Shown here: positions 16,709 to 24,604 of the stretch, one piece after another
Numbering within the stretch: the stretch's first letter is position 1
How the letters are laid out: each line of letters begins with the position of its first letter
NCBI GenBank assembly: GCA_017402445.1
Contig: JAFPME010000002.1
Location: 1 to 64,000, forward strand
Direction: 5' to 3'
Length of the DNA stretch: 64,000 bases
Source: Prevotella sp.
GTDB taxonomy: Bacteria; Bacteroidota; Bacteroidia; Bacteroidales; Bacteroidaceae
Translations under genes and position numbers: made by a program
Notes under the pieces: model-generated
The model's database searches: none
The model's input: the letters and a program-made list of their open reading frames with translations, nothing else
Told to the model about the DNA's origin: nothing

Positions 16709-17870
16709 TCCTTCTCATAACCAATATGGTGATGTCGTCGTGCTGTTCGGCACCTTCCACGAAACCGGCAATTCCAGCTCTGACGGATTCTATGATCTGA
16801 CGGCAGCTCTTCCCTCTCTCGTTGACAAGGATGCTGTCAAGCCGCTCATTGCCGAACTCTTCTTTTGCGGCGTTCATGGCTTCCGTGACACCATCGGTAA
16901 ACATCACCAGTGTGTCGCCCTGTTCCAACTGGGTGGTGTTTTCCCTATATTCCACACCGTCGAAGGCTCCCACCATGAGGTTCATCCTCTTCGGCAACAC
17001 CTCGATGGTGCCGTTTGCCCGCAAGATGTGAGGCGGTAAATGTCCGGCATTGCAATAGTTCAGCAGACCCGTCTTGGTGTTGTAGATGGCATAGAACACA
17101 GTGACGAACATATCATCCACGGAGTAGGCTGCCAGCATCTGATTAGACGCCGCGATACACTCAGCAGCACTGACACCCTGCGAGCCTTTGGTACGGATGA
17201 TCATCCGGCTCACTCCCATCATCATGGCTGCGGGAATTCCCTTTCCGCACACATCGGCTATCACCACCGCAATACGGTCGTCGTCGATACGGAAGAAGTC
17301 GTAGAAATCGCCGCCAACATCCTTGGCAGCCTCCATCGACGCATAGAGGTCCAACTTGTCGCTGTCCTCGGGGAAGGGTGGGAATTCTCTTGGCAGGAAA
17401 TACTGCTGAATCTCGTTGGCCAGCGTCAGTTCCGTCATCAGCGACTCCAACTGTTTATGTTCACGCTGCGACTCACGCACGAAATGTATCTGGTTGACGG
17501 CCTTCTCAATCGTACGGTCTAAATCGTCCATGTCGATGGGTTTCGTGGCAAAGTCAAAGGCTCCGTTGTTCATCGCCTCGCGGATGTTCCTCATGTCGCC
17601 GTAGGCACTCACCATAATCACTTTCAGTGCGGGATTCTGCAACTCGTTCACCTTGGCCAGCAGCGTCAGCCCATCCATCTCCGGCATGTTGATGTCGCAT
17701 AGGATAATCCCGATGTCGGGGTGATCCTGCAAAATGGCCAGCGCCTCGCGCCCATTTCGCGCAAAGAAATATTCATACTCGCCACTACGGATCTTACGCC
17801 TGAAATACTGTTTCAGGAGCAACTCAATATGAGACTCGTCGTCAACACTTAATATTTTTGTCGCTGCCAT
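16701..17870 (-). CDS. Response regulator with PP2C/SpoIIE-type phosphatase output
   Basis: A 389-residue cytoplasmic protein. Residues about 1-125 are a receiver domain (VDDE at 9-12, phosphoacceptor Asp59 in LCDINMPEMDG, VSAYGD, TKPID). A coiled-coil linker leads to an RsbU/SpoIIE-like PP2C phosphatase: DVGGDFYDFF, ADVCGKGIPAAM, AGHLPP, MFTDGVTEA and HDDITILV, which together provide the metal-binding Asp residues. The family usually dephosphorylates a Ser/Thr-phosphorylated partner such as an anti-sigma antagonist, but no STAS or anti-sigma gene is present nearby. ATG 17870 is preferred over an upstream in-frame start because the -7 box TATCTTTG (complement of 17890-17897) lies just before it. 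First gene of the five-gene operon. Confidence 0.88.
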   Translation of the reverse strand: MAATKILSVDDESHIELLLKQYFRRKIRSGEYEYFFARNGREALAILQDHPDIGIILCDINMPEMDGLTLLAKVNELQNPALKVIMVSAYGDMRNIREAMNNGAFDFATKPIDMDDLDRTIEKAVNQIHFVRESQREHKQLESLMTELTLANEIQQYFLPREFPPFPEDSDKLDLYASMEAAKDVGGDFYDFFRIDDDRIAVVIADVCGKGIPAAMMMGVSRMIIRTKGSQGVSAAECIAASNQMLAAYSVDDMFVTVFYAIYNTKTGLLNYCNAGHLPPHILRANGTIEVLPKRMNLMVGAFDGVEYRENTTQLEQGDTLVMFTDGVTEAMNAAKEEFGNERLDSILVNERGKSCRQIIESVRAGIAGFVEGAEQHDDITILVMRRNE

Positions 17871-17889
17871 ATTTTTCTGATTATGTTTG

Positions 17890-17897
17890 CAAAGATA
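17890..17897 (-). promoter_or_regulatory. -7 box of the signalling operon
   Basis: TATCTTTG on the minus strand, matching the Bacteroidota -7 consensus TAnnTTTG, 20 bases before the ATG of the response regulator-phosphatase gene, with T-rich DNA at the expected -33 position. Confidence 0.65.
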
Positions 17898-18030
17898 CAA
17901 ATAAGTCAGAAAAAAGCAAAAAAAAATTACTGTTTTCGCTCATTTAGACTTTTCCGTTTACTTGGTCATAGGGACAGGGGGCTGCGGACTATCCCCGTTT
18001 CTTTGCATAAATGCTGTACAAGTTTCAAAA

Positions 18031-18072
18031 AAAAAGAGCCAAGTTGTTGAAAAATCAACCTCTTGGCTCTTT
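18031..18072 (-). terminator. tRNA-Pro terminator
   Basis: Inverted repeat with arms AAAGAGCCAAG (18033-18043) and CTTGGCTCTTT (18062-18072), extended inside by GTTG/CAAC; an A-tract at 18026-18035 gives the U-run on the minus strand. Confidence 0.8.
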
Positions 18073-18076
18073 AAAG

Positions 18077-18149
18077 TCGGGATTACTGGACTCGAACCAG
18101 CGACCTCGCGCCCCCCAGACGTGTGCGCTACCAACTGCGCTAAATCCCG
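18077..18149 (-). tRNA. tRNA-Pro (GGG anticodon)
   Basis: A 73-base cloverleaf on the minus strand: acceptor CGGGATT/AATCCCG, D arm GCGC..GCGC, anticodon loop CTGGGGG (anticodon GGG), T arm GCTGG-TTCGAGT-CCAGT, discriminator A, with CCA not encoded. The anticodon stem CACGT/GCGCG has an A28-C42 mismatch in this sequence. A -7 box (TACCTTTG, complement of 18161-18168) lies just upstream and a terminator just downstream, so it is a single-gene unit. The C1-G72 pair fits proline tRNAs. Confidence 0.92.
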
Positions 18150-18160
18150 ATTTCGGAGTG

Positions 18161-18168
18161 CAAAGGTA
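18161..18168 (-). promoter_or_regulatory. -7 box of tRNA-Pro
   Basis: TACCTTTG on the minus strand, 11 bases before the first base of the tRNA. Confidence 0.6.
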
Positions 18169-18207
18169 AGGTATTTTGGCGACATTTCCAAATTTTTTCT
18201 GAACTTT

Positions 18208-18239
18208 TTTGTGATTAAGATGTATTTTCATTACTTTTG
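18208..18239 (+). promoter_or_regulatory. Promoter of the SGNH esterase gene
   Basis: A -33 element TTTG at 18208-18211 and a -7 element TACTTTTG at 18232-18239 are separated by 20 bases, a close match to the Bacteroidota promoter. The ATG follows 32 bases later. Confidence 0.7.
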
Positions 18240-18271
18240 CACCGAAAAAACAAGCATCTAAACCATAAAAT

Positions 18272-19369
18272 ATGAAAAAAATCATTTCGTTTTGCATGGC
18301 CTTCATGGTCATGATGGGAGCCAATGCATCGACAACGCTCCCCATGAAGGGTTCCGTCGTGAAGGCTTCCGACCCCAACATCGTTTATACGGGTCGCATC
18401 AGTTTTGCCAATCCCGACGCGCCCGCGTTTTCCTACCCAGGCACACAGATCATCGCCTGTTTCGAAGGCACGTCGCTGAAAATGTGGGCCAAGCCGATGA
18501 GCGGCTACTTCATGGCACAGATTGACAATGCCGAGCCTTTCAAGGTGAGTTTCAATGCGCCGAAGGACTCCGTCGTAACACTGGCCACCGCTCTTCCCGA
18601 AGCCATCCACACGGTCAGGGTAATGTATTGCGTGGAGGGAAACGAATACAAACCCGTCTTCCGCGGCTTCATTCTCGACAGCGGACGCCAGCTTGCCAAG
18701 GCCCCTGCCCTGCCCGAGCGCAAGATTGAGTTCATCGGCAACAGCATTACGTGCGGTTACGGAAACGAAAGCACGGTGGCCAACGATCCCTTTGAGTACG
18801 AAACCGAGAACCACTATTATACATACGCAGCGCTGACAGCCCGCAACCTCGACGCCCAACACTGGGTTGTCGCCCGCAGCGGCATCGGTGTCTACCGCAA
18901 CTACAACGGTCCGAAGACAGGCAGCAGCGACAACATGCCCTCCCAATACGAGTACACTCTGTTCGATGACAAGTCTGAACGCTGGGACTTCAGCCGTTAC
19001 ACGCCCGACGTGGTGTGCATCAACCTCGGCACCAACGACCTGTCAACGAACAATTACGACGTGAAGCGCCTGCGTCAGGCTTACGTTCAGTTCATCAAAA
19101 CCGTCCGTTCCCACTATCCGAAATCTAAAATTGTGATGCTCGTCGGCAGCATGCTCGTCGGAAAAGAACTTGAAATCGCGAAGAACACGCTCAACGACGT
19201 TGTGCAGGAACTGAAGAAAGAAGGAGACAAGGAGCTCTATCGTTTCGACTTCACGCCTCAAAACGGCGACTTGAAGTACGGTGCCAGCTGGCATCCGAGC
19301 CTTTGGCAGCACCAGAAGATGGCCGGTGAGCTTACGGCCTACCTCCGCACGCTGATGTCATGGTTCTGA
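18272..19369 (+). CDS. Secreted SGNH/GDSL esterase, carbohydrate esterase family 2-like
   Basis: A 365-residue exported protein with a signal peptide ending near GANAS. Residues about 25-140 form the jelly-roll N-terminal domain and residues about 150-365 the SGNH hydrolase of CE2-type acetyl(xylan) esterases. Block I is FIGNSITCGYG with nucleophile Ser158, block III is NLGTNDLS, and block V is ASWHPS with His341 preceding a Lys/Met helix. CE2 enzymes remove acetyl groups from xylan or mannan, often with only a Ser-His pair; here the preceding residue is Trp. It has its own promoter and is followed by a terminator, so it is probably monocistronic. Activity on host or plant glycans is inferred. 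Confidence 0.82.
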   Translation: MKKIISFCMAFMVMMGANASTTLPMKGSVVKASDPNIVYTGRISFANPDAPAFSYPGTQIIACFEGTSLKMWAKPMSGYFMAQIDNAEPFKVSFNAPKDSVVTLATALPEAIHTVRVMYCVEGNEYKPVFRGFILDSGRQLAKAPALPERKIEFIGNSITCGYGNESTVANDPFEYETENHYYTYAALTARNLDAQHWVVARSGIGVYRNYNGPKTGSSDNMPSQYEYTLFDDKSERWDFSRYTPDVVCINLGTNDLSTNNYDVKRLRQAYVQFIKTVRSHYPKSKIVMLVGSMLVGKELEIAKNTLNDVVQELKKEGDKELYRFDFTPQNGDLKYGASWHPSLWQHQKMAGELTAYLRTLMSWF

Positions 19370-19397
19370 TTCATGGCTCAGAAGCGATAGTTCTGTC

Positions 19398-19447
19398 AAA
19401 TTGATTCCCGGGAACCGTCCACAAGAACGCTTCCCGGGAATCAATTT
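19398..19447 (+). terminator. Bidirectional terminator between convergent genes
   Basis: A perfect inverted repeat with 17-bp arms AAATTGATTCCCGGGAA (19398-19414) and its complement (19431-19447), placed between the esterase gene and the convergent small secreted-protein gene. Confidence 0.75.
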
Positions 19448-19475
19448 TCATCCGGAAAGGAGATAAAGACAACTG

Positions 19476-19967
19476 TTATTCTTTGTCTGCTTTCTGGTCT
19501 TTTGTTTCCGTCGAGGCCGGTTTCGTCTCAATGGTCCGCACGGTCCGTGTCTTCACCACCTTTCCGCTCGTGCGCTCAGGGGGCGCCATCTGCAAATGCC
19601 CACTATTATTCTTTGCGGGCGACGATTCCAATTTCACCGTATCAACCTGGAAACGCTCCTCCGGTTTCACCTTGGGTGCCTTCTGCACGGTGCGTGTTGT
19701 CGTCACTTTCTTCACCGTACGCACCAGCGGTTCCTCTTGCGGACCACGGTAGGTGCTCACCTTTACAGTCTCGCCTGCTTTCTCGGTCGCCTTCGGCATC
19801 ACCGTTGTTTGCTGGCCGTCGCTCTGCGTTTCATTCTGTTTGGCAGCCGCCTGACTCTTCACTGTAGCCTTCATCGGCTTGACCACCACTGACTGAGCAT
19901 GACAGGTAGCGGCGCAAAGCAGACCAGCCACAGTCATCATCATCACTTTTTTCATCATCTTCTTCAT
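19476..19967 (-). CDS. Small secreted low-complexity protein
   Basis: A 163-residue protein with a signal peptide (MKKMMKKVMMMTVAGLLCAATCHA) and a Lys/Thr/Val/Gln-rich mature part containing two similar segments, VRTVKKVTTTRTVQKAPK and VVKTRTVRTIETKP. No family recognised and no catalytic motif. The ATG at 19967 is chosen rather than an upstream one because the -7 box (TACCTTTG, complement of 19992-19999) would overlap the longer version. Probably disordered in the periplasm or outside the cell. Confidence 0.65.
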   Translation of the reverse strand: MKKMMKKVMMMTVAGLLCAATCHAQSVVVKPMKATVKSQAAAKQNETQSDGQQTTVMPKATEKAGETVKVSTYRGPQEEPLVRTVKKVTTTRTVQKAPKVKPEERFQVDTVKLESSPAKNNSGHLQMAPPERTSGKVVKTRTVRTIETKPASTETKDQKADKE

Positions 19968-20071
19968 TCCTTTCTTTGATAACCAACGGTGCAAAGGTAA
20001 TAAAAATATCGCAAAATGGAAAAAAACTGCTTATAAAATGAAAAAAGGAATGCTATTCCACTTTTTTTTCG

Positions 20072-20079
20072 TAATTTTG
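20072..20079 (+). promoter_or_regulatory. -7 box of the metF operon
   Basis: TAATTTTG, matching TAnnTTTG, 26 bases before the metF ATG and after a T-rich stretch. No S-adenosylmethionine riboswitch fold is evident in the short leader. Confidence 0.55.
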
Positions 20080-20105
20080 CACCATTCTATCCACTGTACA
20101 AGGCA

Positions 20106-21074
20106 ATGAAAAAAAGCGTCGCACAAATCTTGACGAACAAAGACGGAGGTAGGTATTTCTCGTTCGAAGTGCTGCCTCCACTGAAAGGAAACGGCACGGA
20201 TGCCCTCTTCCGGACCATTGAAAAGTTGCGTGCATTCGAGCCCCAATACATCAATATCACCACACATCATTCCGAATACGTCTACAACGAGCTGCCCAAC
20301 GGACAGTTCCAGCGCCAACGCATACGCCGTCGGCCGGGAACCGTTGCCATGGCGGCCGCCATTCAGCAGCGGTTCGGACTGCCGGTCATTCCGCACGTCA
20401 TCTGCAGCGGCGTGACGGCTGAGGATATCGAGTACGAACTCATCGACCTTCAGTTCCTCGGCATCGAGAACATCCTGCTGCTGCGAGGCGACAAGGCCGC
20501 CGAAGACAAATCGTTCATCCCGACAGCGGGCGGACATGCGCACACCACGGACCTCATCAGGCAGGTGCAGCGTTTCAACGAAGGTTTCTTCAACGACGGA
20601 ACGCCCATCAAGAACCCCGGTGCACGTTTCTCGTTCGGAGTGGCCTGCTATCCCGAGAAGCACGAAGAGGCCCCCAACCTTGACATGGACATGAAATGGC
20701 TGCTCGAGAAGCAGCGCCTCGGTGCCGAATACGCCGTGACGCAGCTCTTCTACGACAACCAGAAGTACTACGACTTCGTGGCGCGCGCCCGACAGATGGG
20801 TATCACCATCCCCATCGTACCGGGCCTCAAGCCCTTCGCTAAGCTGTCACAGCTGACCATGGTTCCGAAGACATTCCACTGCGACATACCCGAAGAACTG
20901 GCCCAACTCGTCGCCCGTGTGCACACCGACGAAGAGGCAAAGCGACTCGGAGTGGCCTGGTGCGTACGTCAATGCCGCGACCTCTACGACCACGGAGTGA
21001 ACAACATCCATTTCTACACGGTATCGGCCGTCGATGCCGTCTGCGAAATCATGGAACAACTGAAGAACGACTGA
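20106..21074 (+). CDS. metF: 5,10-methylenetetrahydrofolate reductase
   Basis: A 322-residue cytoplasmic flavoprotein that reduces methylene-THF to methyl-THF for methionine synthesis. Family marks include FSFEVLPPL near the start, PHVICSG, NILLLRGD, FSFGVACYPEKH, GAEYAVTQLFYD and PIVPGLKPF. Length is normal for the bacterial enzyme (about 300). The start at 20106 is preceded by an A-rich leader and the TAATTTTG box. The stop is directly followed by the holB ATG (TGAATG), so the two are co-transcribed. Confidence 0.95.
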   Translation: MKKSVAQILTNKDGGRYFSFEVLPPLKGNGTDALFRTIEKLRAFEPQYINITTHHSEYVYNELPNGQFQRQRIRRRPGTVAMAAAIQQRFGLPVIPHVICSGVTAEDIEYELIDLQFLGIENILLLRGDKAAEDKSFIPTAGGHAHTTDLIRQVQRFNEGFFNDGTPIKNPGARFSFGVACYPEKHEEAPNLDMDMKWLLEKQRLGAEYAVTQLFYDNQKYYDFVARARQMGITIPIVPGLKPFAKLSQLTMVPKTFHCDIPEELAQLVARVHTDEEAKRLGVAWCVRQCRDLYDHGVNNIHFYTVSAVDAVCEIMEQLKND

Positions 21075-22196
21075 ATGGGATTCGAAGAAGTAATCGGACA
21101 GAAAGCCACCTGCGAACGGTTAGTAAAGATGGTCCGTGAAGACCGACTGCCGCATGCCCTCCTTCTCTGCGGGCCTCAGGGATGCGGTAAGATGGCTGTC
21201 GCCATGGCCTTTGCCTCCTACTTGCTGACGCTCGACGAAGCCCACCGCGACAACGCCGAGGCCATGCTTGCCAAATGGCAGCACCCCGATCTCCACTTCG
21301 CCTACCCCGTCATCCGGCCCTCAGGAACCGCTTCCGACCACAAAATGGTGAGCGACGACTTCGCAAAAGAGTGGAACGACCTGCTTACTTACGGCCCCTA
21401 CTTCACCCTCGACCAATGGCTCGAGCAGATGCGGGCTGCCAACCAGCAGGCACAGATAGGTGTCGGCGAGAGCGACGACCTCATCCGGAAACTGTCGCTC
21501 AAGTCCAGCCAAGGAGGCTTCAAGGTCTGCATCATCTGGCTGCCCGAGCGCATGAACGCCGAATGCGCCAACAAAATGCTGAAGGTCATCGAAGAACCAC
21601 CTCAGCAGACCGTCTTCCTCATGGTGTGCGAAGAACCCGGACAACTGCTCGAAACCATACGCAGCCGCACACAGCGCATCAGCCTGAAGCGCATCGACGA
21701 CAGCGACATCGAGCAAGCCCTGACCGAACGGAGGGGCATCGGAGCCGACGACGCCCACCGCATCGCCCACGTGTCCAACGGCAACTGGCTCAAAGCCCTC
21801 GACGCCCTGGATGCCGACAACGAAAACAGCATGTTCCTCGACATGTTCATCCAGCTCATGCGACTCGCCTACCAGCGCAACATCAAGGAGCTGAAGAAGT
21901 GGAGCGAAACCGTTTCCACCTACGGACGCGAACGGCAGAGGCGCATGCTCACCTACTTCCTCCACCTCATCCGCGAGAACTTCATGTACAACTTCCGCGA
22001 TTCAGAGCTCGTCTACATGACACAGCAAGAGGAGAACTTCTCACGAAACTTCGCGCGGTTCATCAACGAGGCCAACGTCATCGAACTGTCAGAGCTCTTC
22101 TCTCTGGCCATCCGCGACATCGGACAGAACGCCAATCCCAAGATCGTATTCTTCGACATGGTGCTCCGCGTCATCGTCCTACTCATCCAAAAGTGA
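21075..22196 (+). CDS. holB: DNA polymerase III delta' subunit
   Basis: A 373-residue clamp-loader AAA+ protein. It opens with FEEVIGQKATCERLVKMV, followed by a P-loop-like CGPQGCGKM, the sensor region (KVCIIWLPERMNAECANKMLKVIEEP, QTVFLMVCEEPGQLLETIRSRTQRI) and the collar domain. The pattern RSRTQ corresponds to the SRC-type motif of clamp loaders. It starts immediately after metF with no gap; about 100 bases separate it from ricT. Confidence 0.92.
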   Translation: MGFEEVIGQKATCERLVKMVREDRLPHALLLCGPQGCGKMAVAMAFASYLLTLDEAHRDNAEAMLAKWQHPDLHFAYPVIRPSGTASDHKMVSDDFAKEWNDLLTYGPYFTLDQWLEQMRAANQQAQIGVGESDDLIRKLSLKSSQGGFKVCIIWLPERMNAECANKMLKVIEEPPQQTVFLMVCEEPGQLLETIRSRTQRISLKRIDDSDIEQALTERRGIGADDAHRIAHVSNGNWLKALDALDADNENSMFLDMFIQLMRLAYQRNIKELKKWSETVSTYGRERQRRMLTYFLHLIRENFMYNFRDSELVYMTQQEENFSRNFARFINEANVIELSELFSLAIRDIGQNANPKIVFFDMVLRVIVLLIQK

Positions 22197-22295
22197 CACC
22201 ACAGCAAAGGTTTCCACCGACGCTGACAATCAAACGACACACAGCAAACCCTAAATAACAACCACAATATATATAAACAACAACCACAATATAAA
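22197..22295 (+). other. A/C-rich spacer with direct repeat before ricT
   Basis: Contains the direct repeat AACAACCACAATATA twice, at about 22256-22270 and 22278-22292. No -7 box is clear. It may influence translation of ricT, but no function can be assigned. Confidence 0.4.
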
Positions 22296-23693
22296 ATGGA
22301 CTATAAGAACCTGAAATACAAAATAACAAACGCCTGCGACAGAGGGCTCTGCCGATGCGCCGTGGGCAGACAAGACCACCAGCTCAACACCTACGACTGG
22401 CTGGCCGACGTGCCCGGCAACGACGAAGACACAGACCTCGTGGAAGTGCAGTTCAAGAACACACGCAAGGGCTACTACCACAACATCAACAACCTGCCGC
22501 TCAAGAAAGGCGACGTCGTGGCCGTGGAAGCCAATCCCGGACACGACATCGGCGTCGTCACGCTCACGGGACGGCTCGTCAAGCTGCAGGTCAAAAAGGC
22601 AAACCTCAAGTCGGAAGACGACATCAAGCGCATCTACCGGCTGGCCAAACAGGCAGACATGGACAAGTACTACGAGGCCAAAAGCCGCGAGCACGGCACC
22701 ATGATCCAAAGCCGACAGATAGCCAAAGACCTCGGTCTGCAGATGAAAATCGGCGACGTCGAATACCAGGGTGACGGAAACAAGGCCATCTTCTACTACA
22801 TTGCCGACGAGCGCGTGGACTTCCGACAGCTCATCAAGGACCTTGCAGCCACCTTCCACGTGCGCATCGAGATGAAACAAATCGGTGCCCGACAGGAAGC
22901 AGGACGCATCGGAGGCACGGGGCCCTGCGGACGCGAGCTCTGCTGCGCTACGTGGATGAAGAACTTCGTCAGCGTCTCCACCGGAGCAGCACGCTTTCAG
23001 GACATCTCGCTCAATCCGCAGAAGCTCGCAGGCATGTGTGCCAAGCTGAAGTGTTGCCTTAACTACGAGGTAGACACCTACATCGAAGCAGGCCGACGCA
23101 TGCCCAGCAAGGAGATTGTCCTGCAGACTCAGGACAGCGACTACTATGTCTTCAAGACGGACATACTGGCTGGCATCGTCACCTACAGCACCGACAAGCG
23201 CATCGCCGCCAACCTGGAAACCATCACGGCAGCGCGCGCACTCGAAATCATCGAGATGAACAAGCGGGGCGAAAAGCCCGCTTCGCTCACCGACGAGCAG
23301 ACACAACCGACCGACAACCGACCTGCCGACCTCCTCACCGGCGACATCAACCGCTTCGACCGCAGCAAGAAGAAAAAGAAGAAGAGCGCCAACAAACAGG
23401 CCGCCAACAAACAGAGCGCCAAGGCGCAGGCCGAACCGGCGAAAGAGCAGCAGCCCAACCAGCCGAAAGACAAACCGCAACAGTCCAACCAACCGAAGGA
23501 CAAGCAGTCCGACAAGAGCAAGCAAACAGCTCCGGCCGACAGGAACAAGGACAGGCAGCAGGGCGAAAAGCCCAAACAACCGCGGCAGCCAAAGCAACCG
23601 AAACGGCAGCCGAACGACAACCGCGCCAAGAGCAACACCGCCCCGAACGGCGAGCAGGCCCCGCAACAGCCACCGCAACCCAAGACTGAATAA
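22296..23693 (+). CDS. ricT: RicT/YaaT-type PSP1-domain protein with Lys/Gln-rich tail
   Basis: A 465-residue cytoplasmic protein. Residues up to about 290 match the PSP1 C-terminal family, including the cysteine cluster GGTGPCGRELCCATWMKNF and MCAKLKCCLNYE, which in Bacillus RicT takes part in iron-sulfur binding by the RicAFT complex that acts with RNase Y. Beyond about residue 345 the protein becomes a low-complexity Lys/Gln/Pro/Asn tail of some 120 residues (SKKKKKKSANKQ.., EQQPNQPKDKPQQ..) of unknown role, possibly RNA binding. It is followed 13 bases later by gldH, an arrangement familiar from other Bacteroidota. Confidence 0.88.
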   Translation: MDYKNLKYKITNACDRGLCRCAVGRQDHQLNTYDWLADVPGNDEDTDLVEVQFKNTRKGYYHNINNLPLKKGDVVAVEANPGHDIGVVTLTGRLVKLQVKKANLKSEDDIKRIYRLAKQADMDKYYEAKSREHGTMIQSRQIAKDLGLQMKIGDVEYQGDGNKAIFYYIADERVDFRQLIKDLAATFHVRIEMKQIGARQEAGRIGGTGPCGRELCCATWMKNFVSVSTGAARFQDISLNPQKLAGMCAKLKCCLNYEVDTYIEAGRRMPSKEIVLQTQDSDYYVFKTDILAGIVTYSTDKRIAANLETITAARALEIIEMNKRGEKPASLTDEQTQPTDNRPADLLTGDINRFDRSKKKKKKSANKQAANKQSAKAQAEPAKEQQPNQPKDKPQQSNQPKDKQSDKSKQTAPADRNKDRQQGEKPKQPRQPKQPKRQPNDNRAKSNTAPNGEQAPQQPPQPKTE

Positions 23694-23706
23694 AGCCGCC
23701 GACGCC

Positions 23707-24186
23707 ATGAACATACGCAAGCAGACACTGCGAGCTGTACTGGCCACCGTCGCAACGGCAGCTGTTCTCACGGCATGCGACGAAGACATTGTCTACAGCC
23801 ACTACGAACACACGCATCTGACGGGCTGGGAGCGCAACGACACCATTCTCTTCTGCATTCCGTCCATGAGCCAACCGGGCCGCTTCGACGAAGCCCTTGG
23901 CGTGCGCATCAACGACACATACCCGTTCACCAGCATCAGTCTCATCGTCGAGCAACGCGTCTATCCGGGCTACAGAAGCCGCCGCGACACCATCAAATGC
24001 ACACTTGCCGACGAGAACGGCATCTTCAGAGGTCCCGGAGTGGATCTTCACCAAAACACATTCCAGCTCGGACACATCGACCTGAAGCGCGGCGACAGCC
24101 TCACCGTCAAGGTGAGACACGTCATGAAACGCGAAACGCTGCCCGGCATTTCGGACATCGGCATCACGCTGAAAGCCACTCACTGA
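23707..24186 (+). CDS. gldH: Gliding motility lipoprotein GldH
   Basis: A 159-residue lipoprotein (lipobox LTAC followed by DED) matching GldH: HTHLTGWERNDTILFCIPS near residue 40, a central beta sandwich, LADENGIFRGPGVDL and a C-terminal VRHVMKRETLPGISDIGI segment. GldH is needed for gliding in Flavobacterium and is retained in non-gliding Bacteroidota, where its role is unclear. Last gene of the metF-holB-ricT-gldH group, followed at once by a terminator. Confidence 0.9.
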   Translation: MNIRKQTLRAVLATVATAAVLTACDEDIVYSHYEHTHLTGWERNDTILFCIPSMSQPGRFDEALGVRINDTYPFTSISLIVEQRVYPGYRSRRDTIKCTLADENGIFRGPGVDLHQNTFQLGHIDLKRGDSLTVKVRHVMKRETLPGISDIGITLKATH

Positions 24187-24216
24187 AAAAAGGAAACTCT
24201 CGCAGTTTCCTTTTTT
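24186..24216 (+). terminator. gldH terminator
   Basis: Arms AAAAAAGGAAACT and AGTTTCCTTTTTT around a 5-base loop, beginning at the last base of the gldH stop codon and ending in a T-run. Confidence 0.85.
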
Positions 24217-24604
24217 TTCTTTCCGTTTCCGCGGCTGCCTTGCACGGCTCAACATGCCGATCCGAGCTGCTGGTCTTGCCCACAGAAAGCAAACGACCTG
24301 CCAACAGAGCTGTTATGAGATGACAAAAGACTGCCGACGAGTTGCAAAATCAGTGAAACTGCGAAGCAAAGTCAGTGAAATTGCTGAGCAATATCAGTGA
24401 AATTGCTGAGCAAAATCAGTGAAATGGCAGAGCAACAACAGTAAATTTACAGAGCTACAACAGTAAATTTACAGAGCAACAATAGCAATTTTACAGAGCA
24501 ACAACAGTCAAATGGCCGACCATAACCTGTAAGACGGCAACTCAGCATCGCGCTCCTGACAATGCGAAGACAGCTGCCGGATGTCTTGAAGGGGCATGTT
24601 CAGG
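24217..24604. repeat. 22-bp periodic repeat, locus B, in a convergent gap
   Basis: Nine 22-base units run from 24343 to 24540. The most regular ones (24365, 24387, 24409) read AGCAAAATCAGTGAAAT plus 5 bases; later units change to AGCAACAACAGTAAATT plus TACAG, and the last two are diverged. There is no conserved repeat/spacer division and 22 is not a multiple of 3, so neither a CRISPR array nor a coding repeat fits. Positions 24217-24342 and 24541-24604 hold no recognisable gene. The array lies between the 3' ends of two convergent genes. Confidence 0.75.

Noticed and set aside
20000..20105. SAM/SAH or folate riboswitch before metF
   Set aside because: The leader between the -7 box and ATG is too short (about 20 bases) to hold a known riboswitch.
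22251..23789. A 512-codon minus-strand open frame opposite ricT
   Set aside because: Poly-Leu/Arg/Val composition is a mirror of Lys/Gln-rich codons in ricT; no start signal or promoter.
24343..24540. CRISPR array
   Set aside because: No conserved repeat separated by unique spacers; the whole 22-bp unit drifts gradually. No cas genes nearby.
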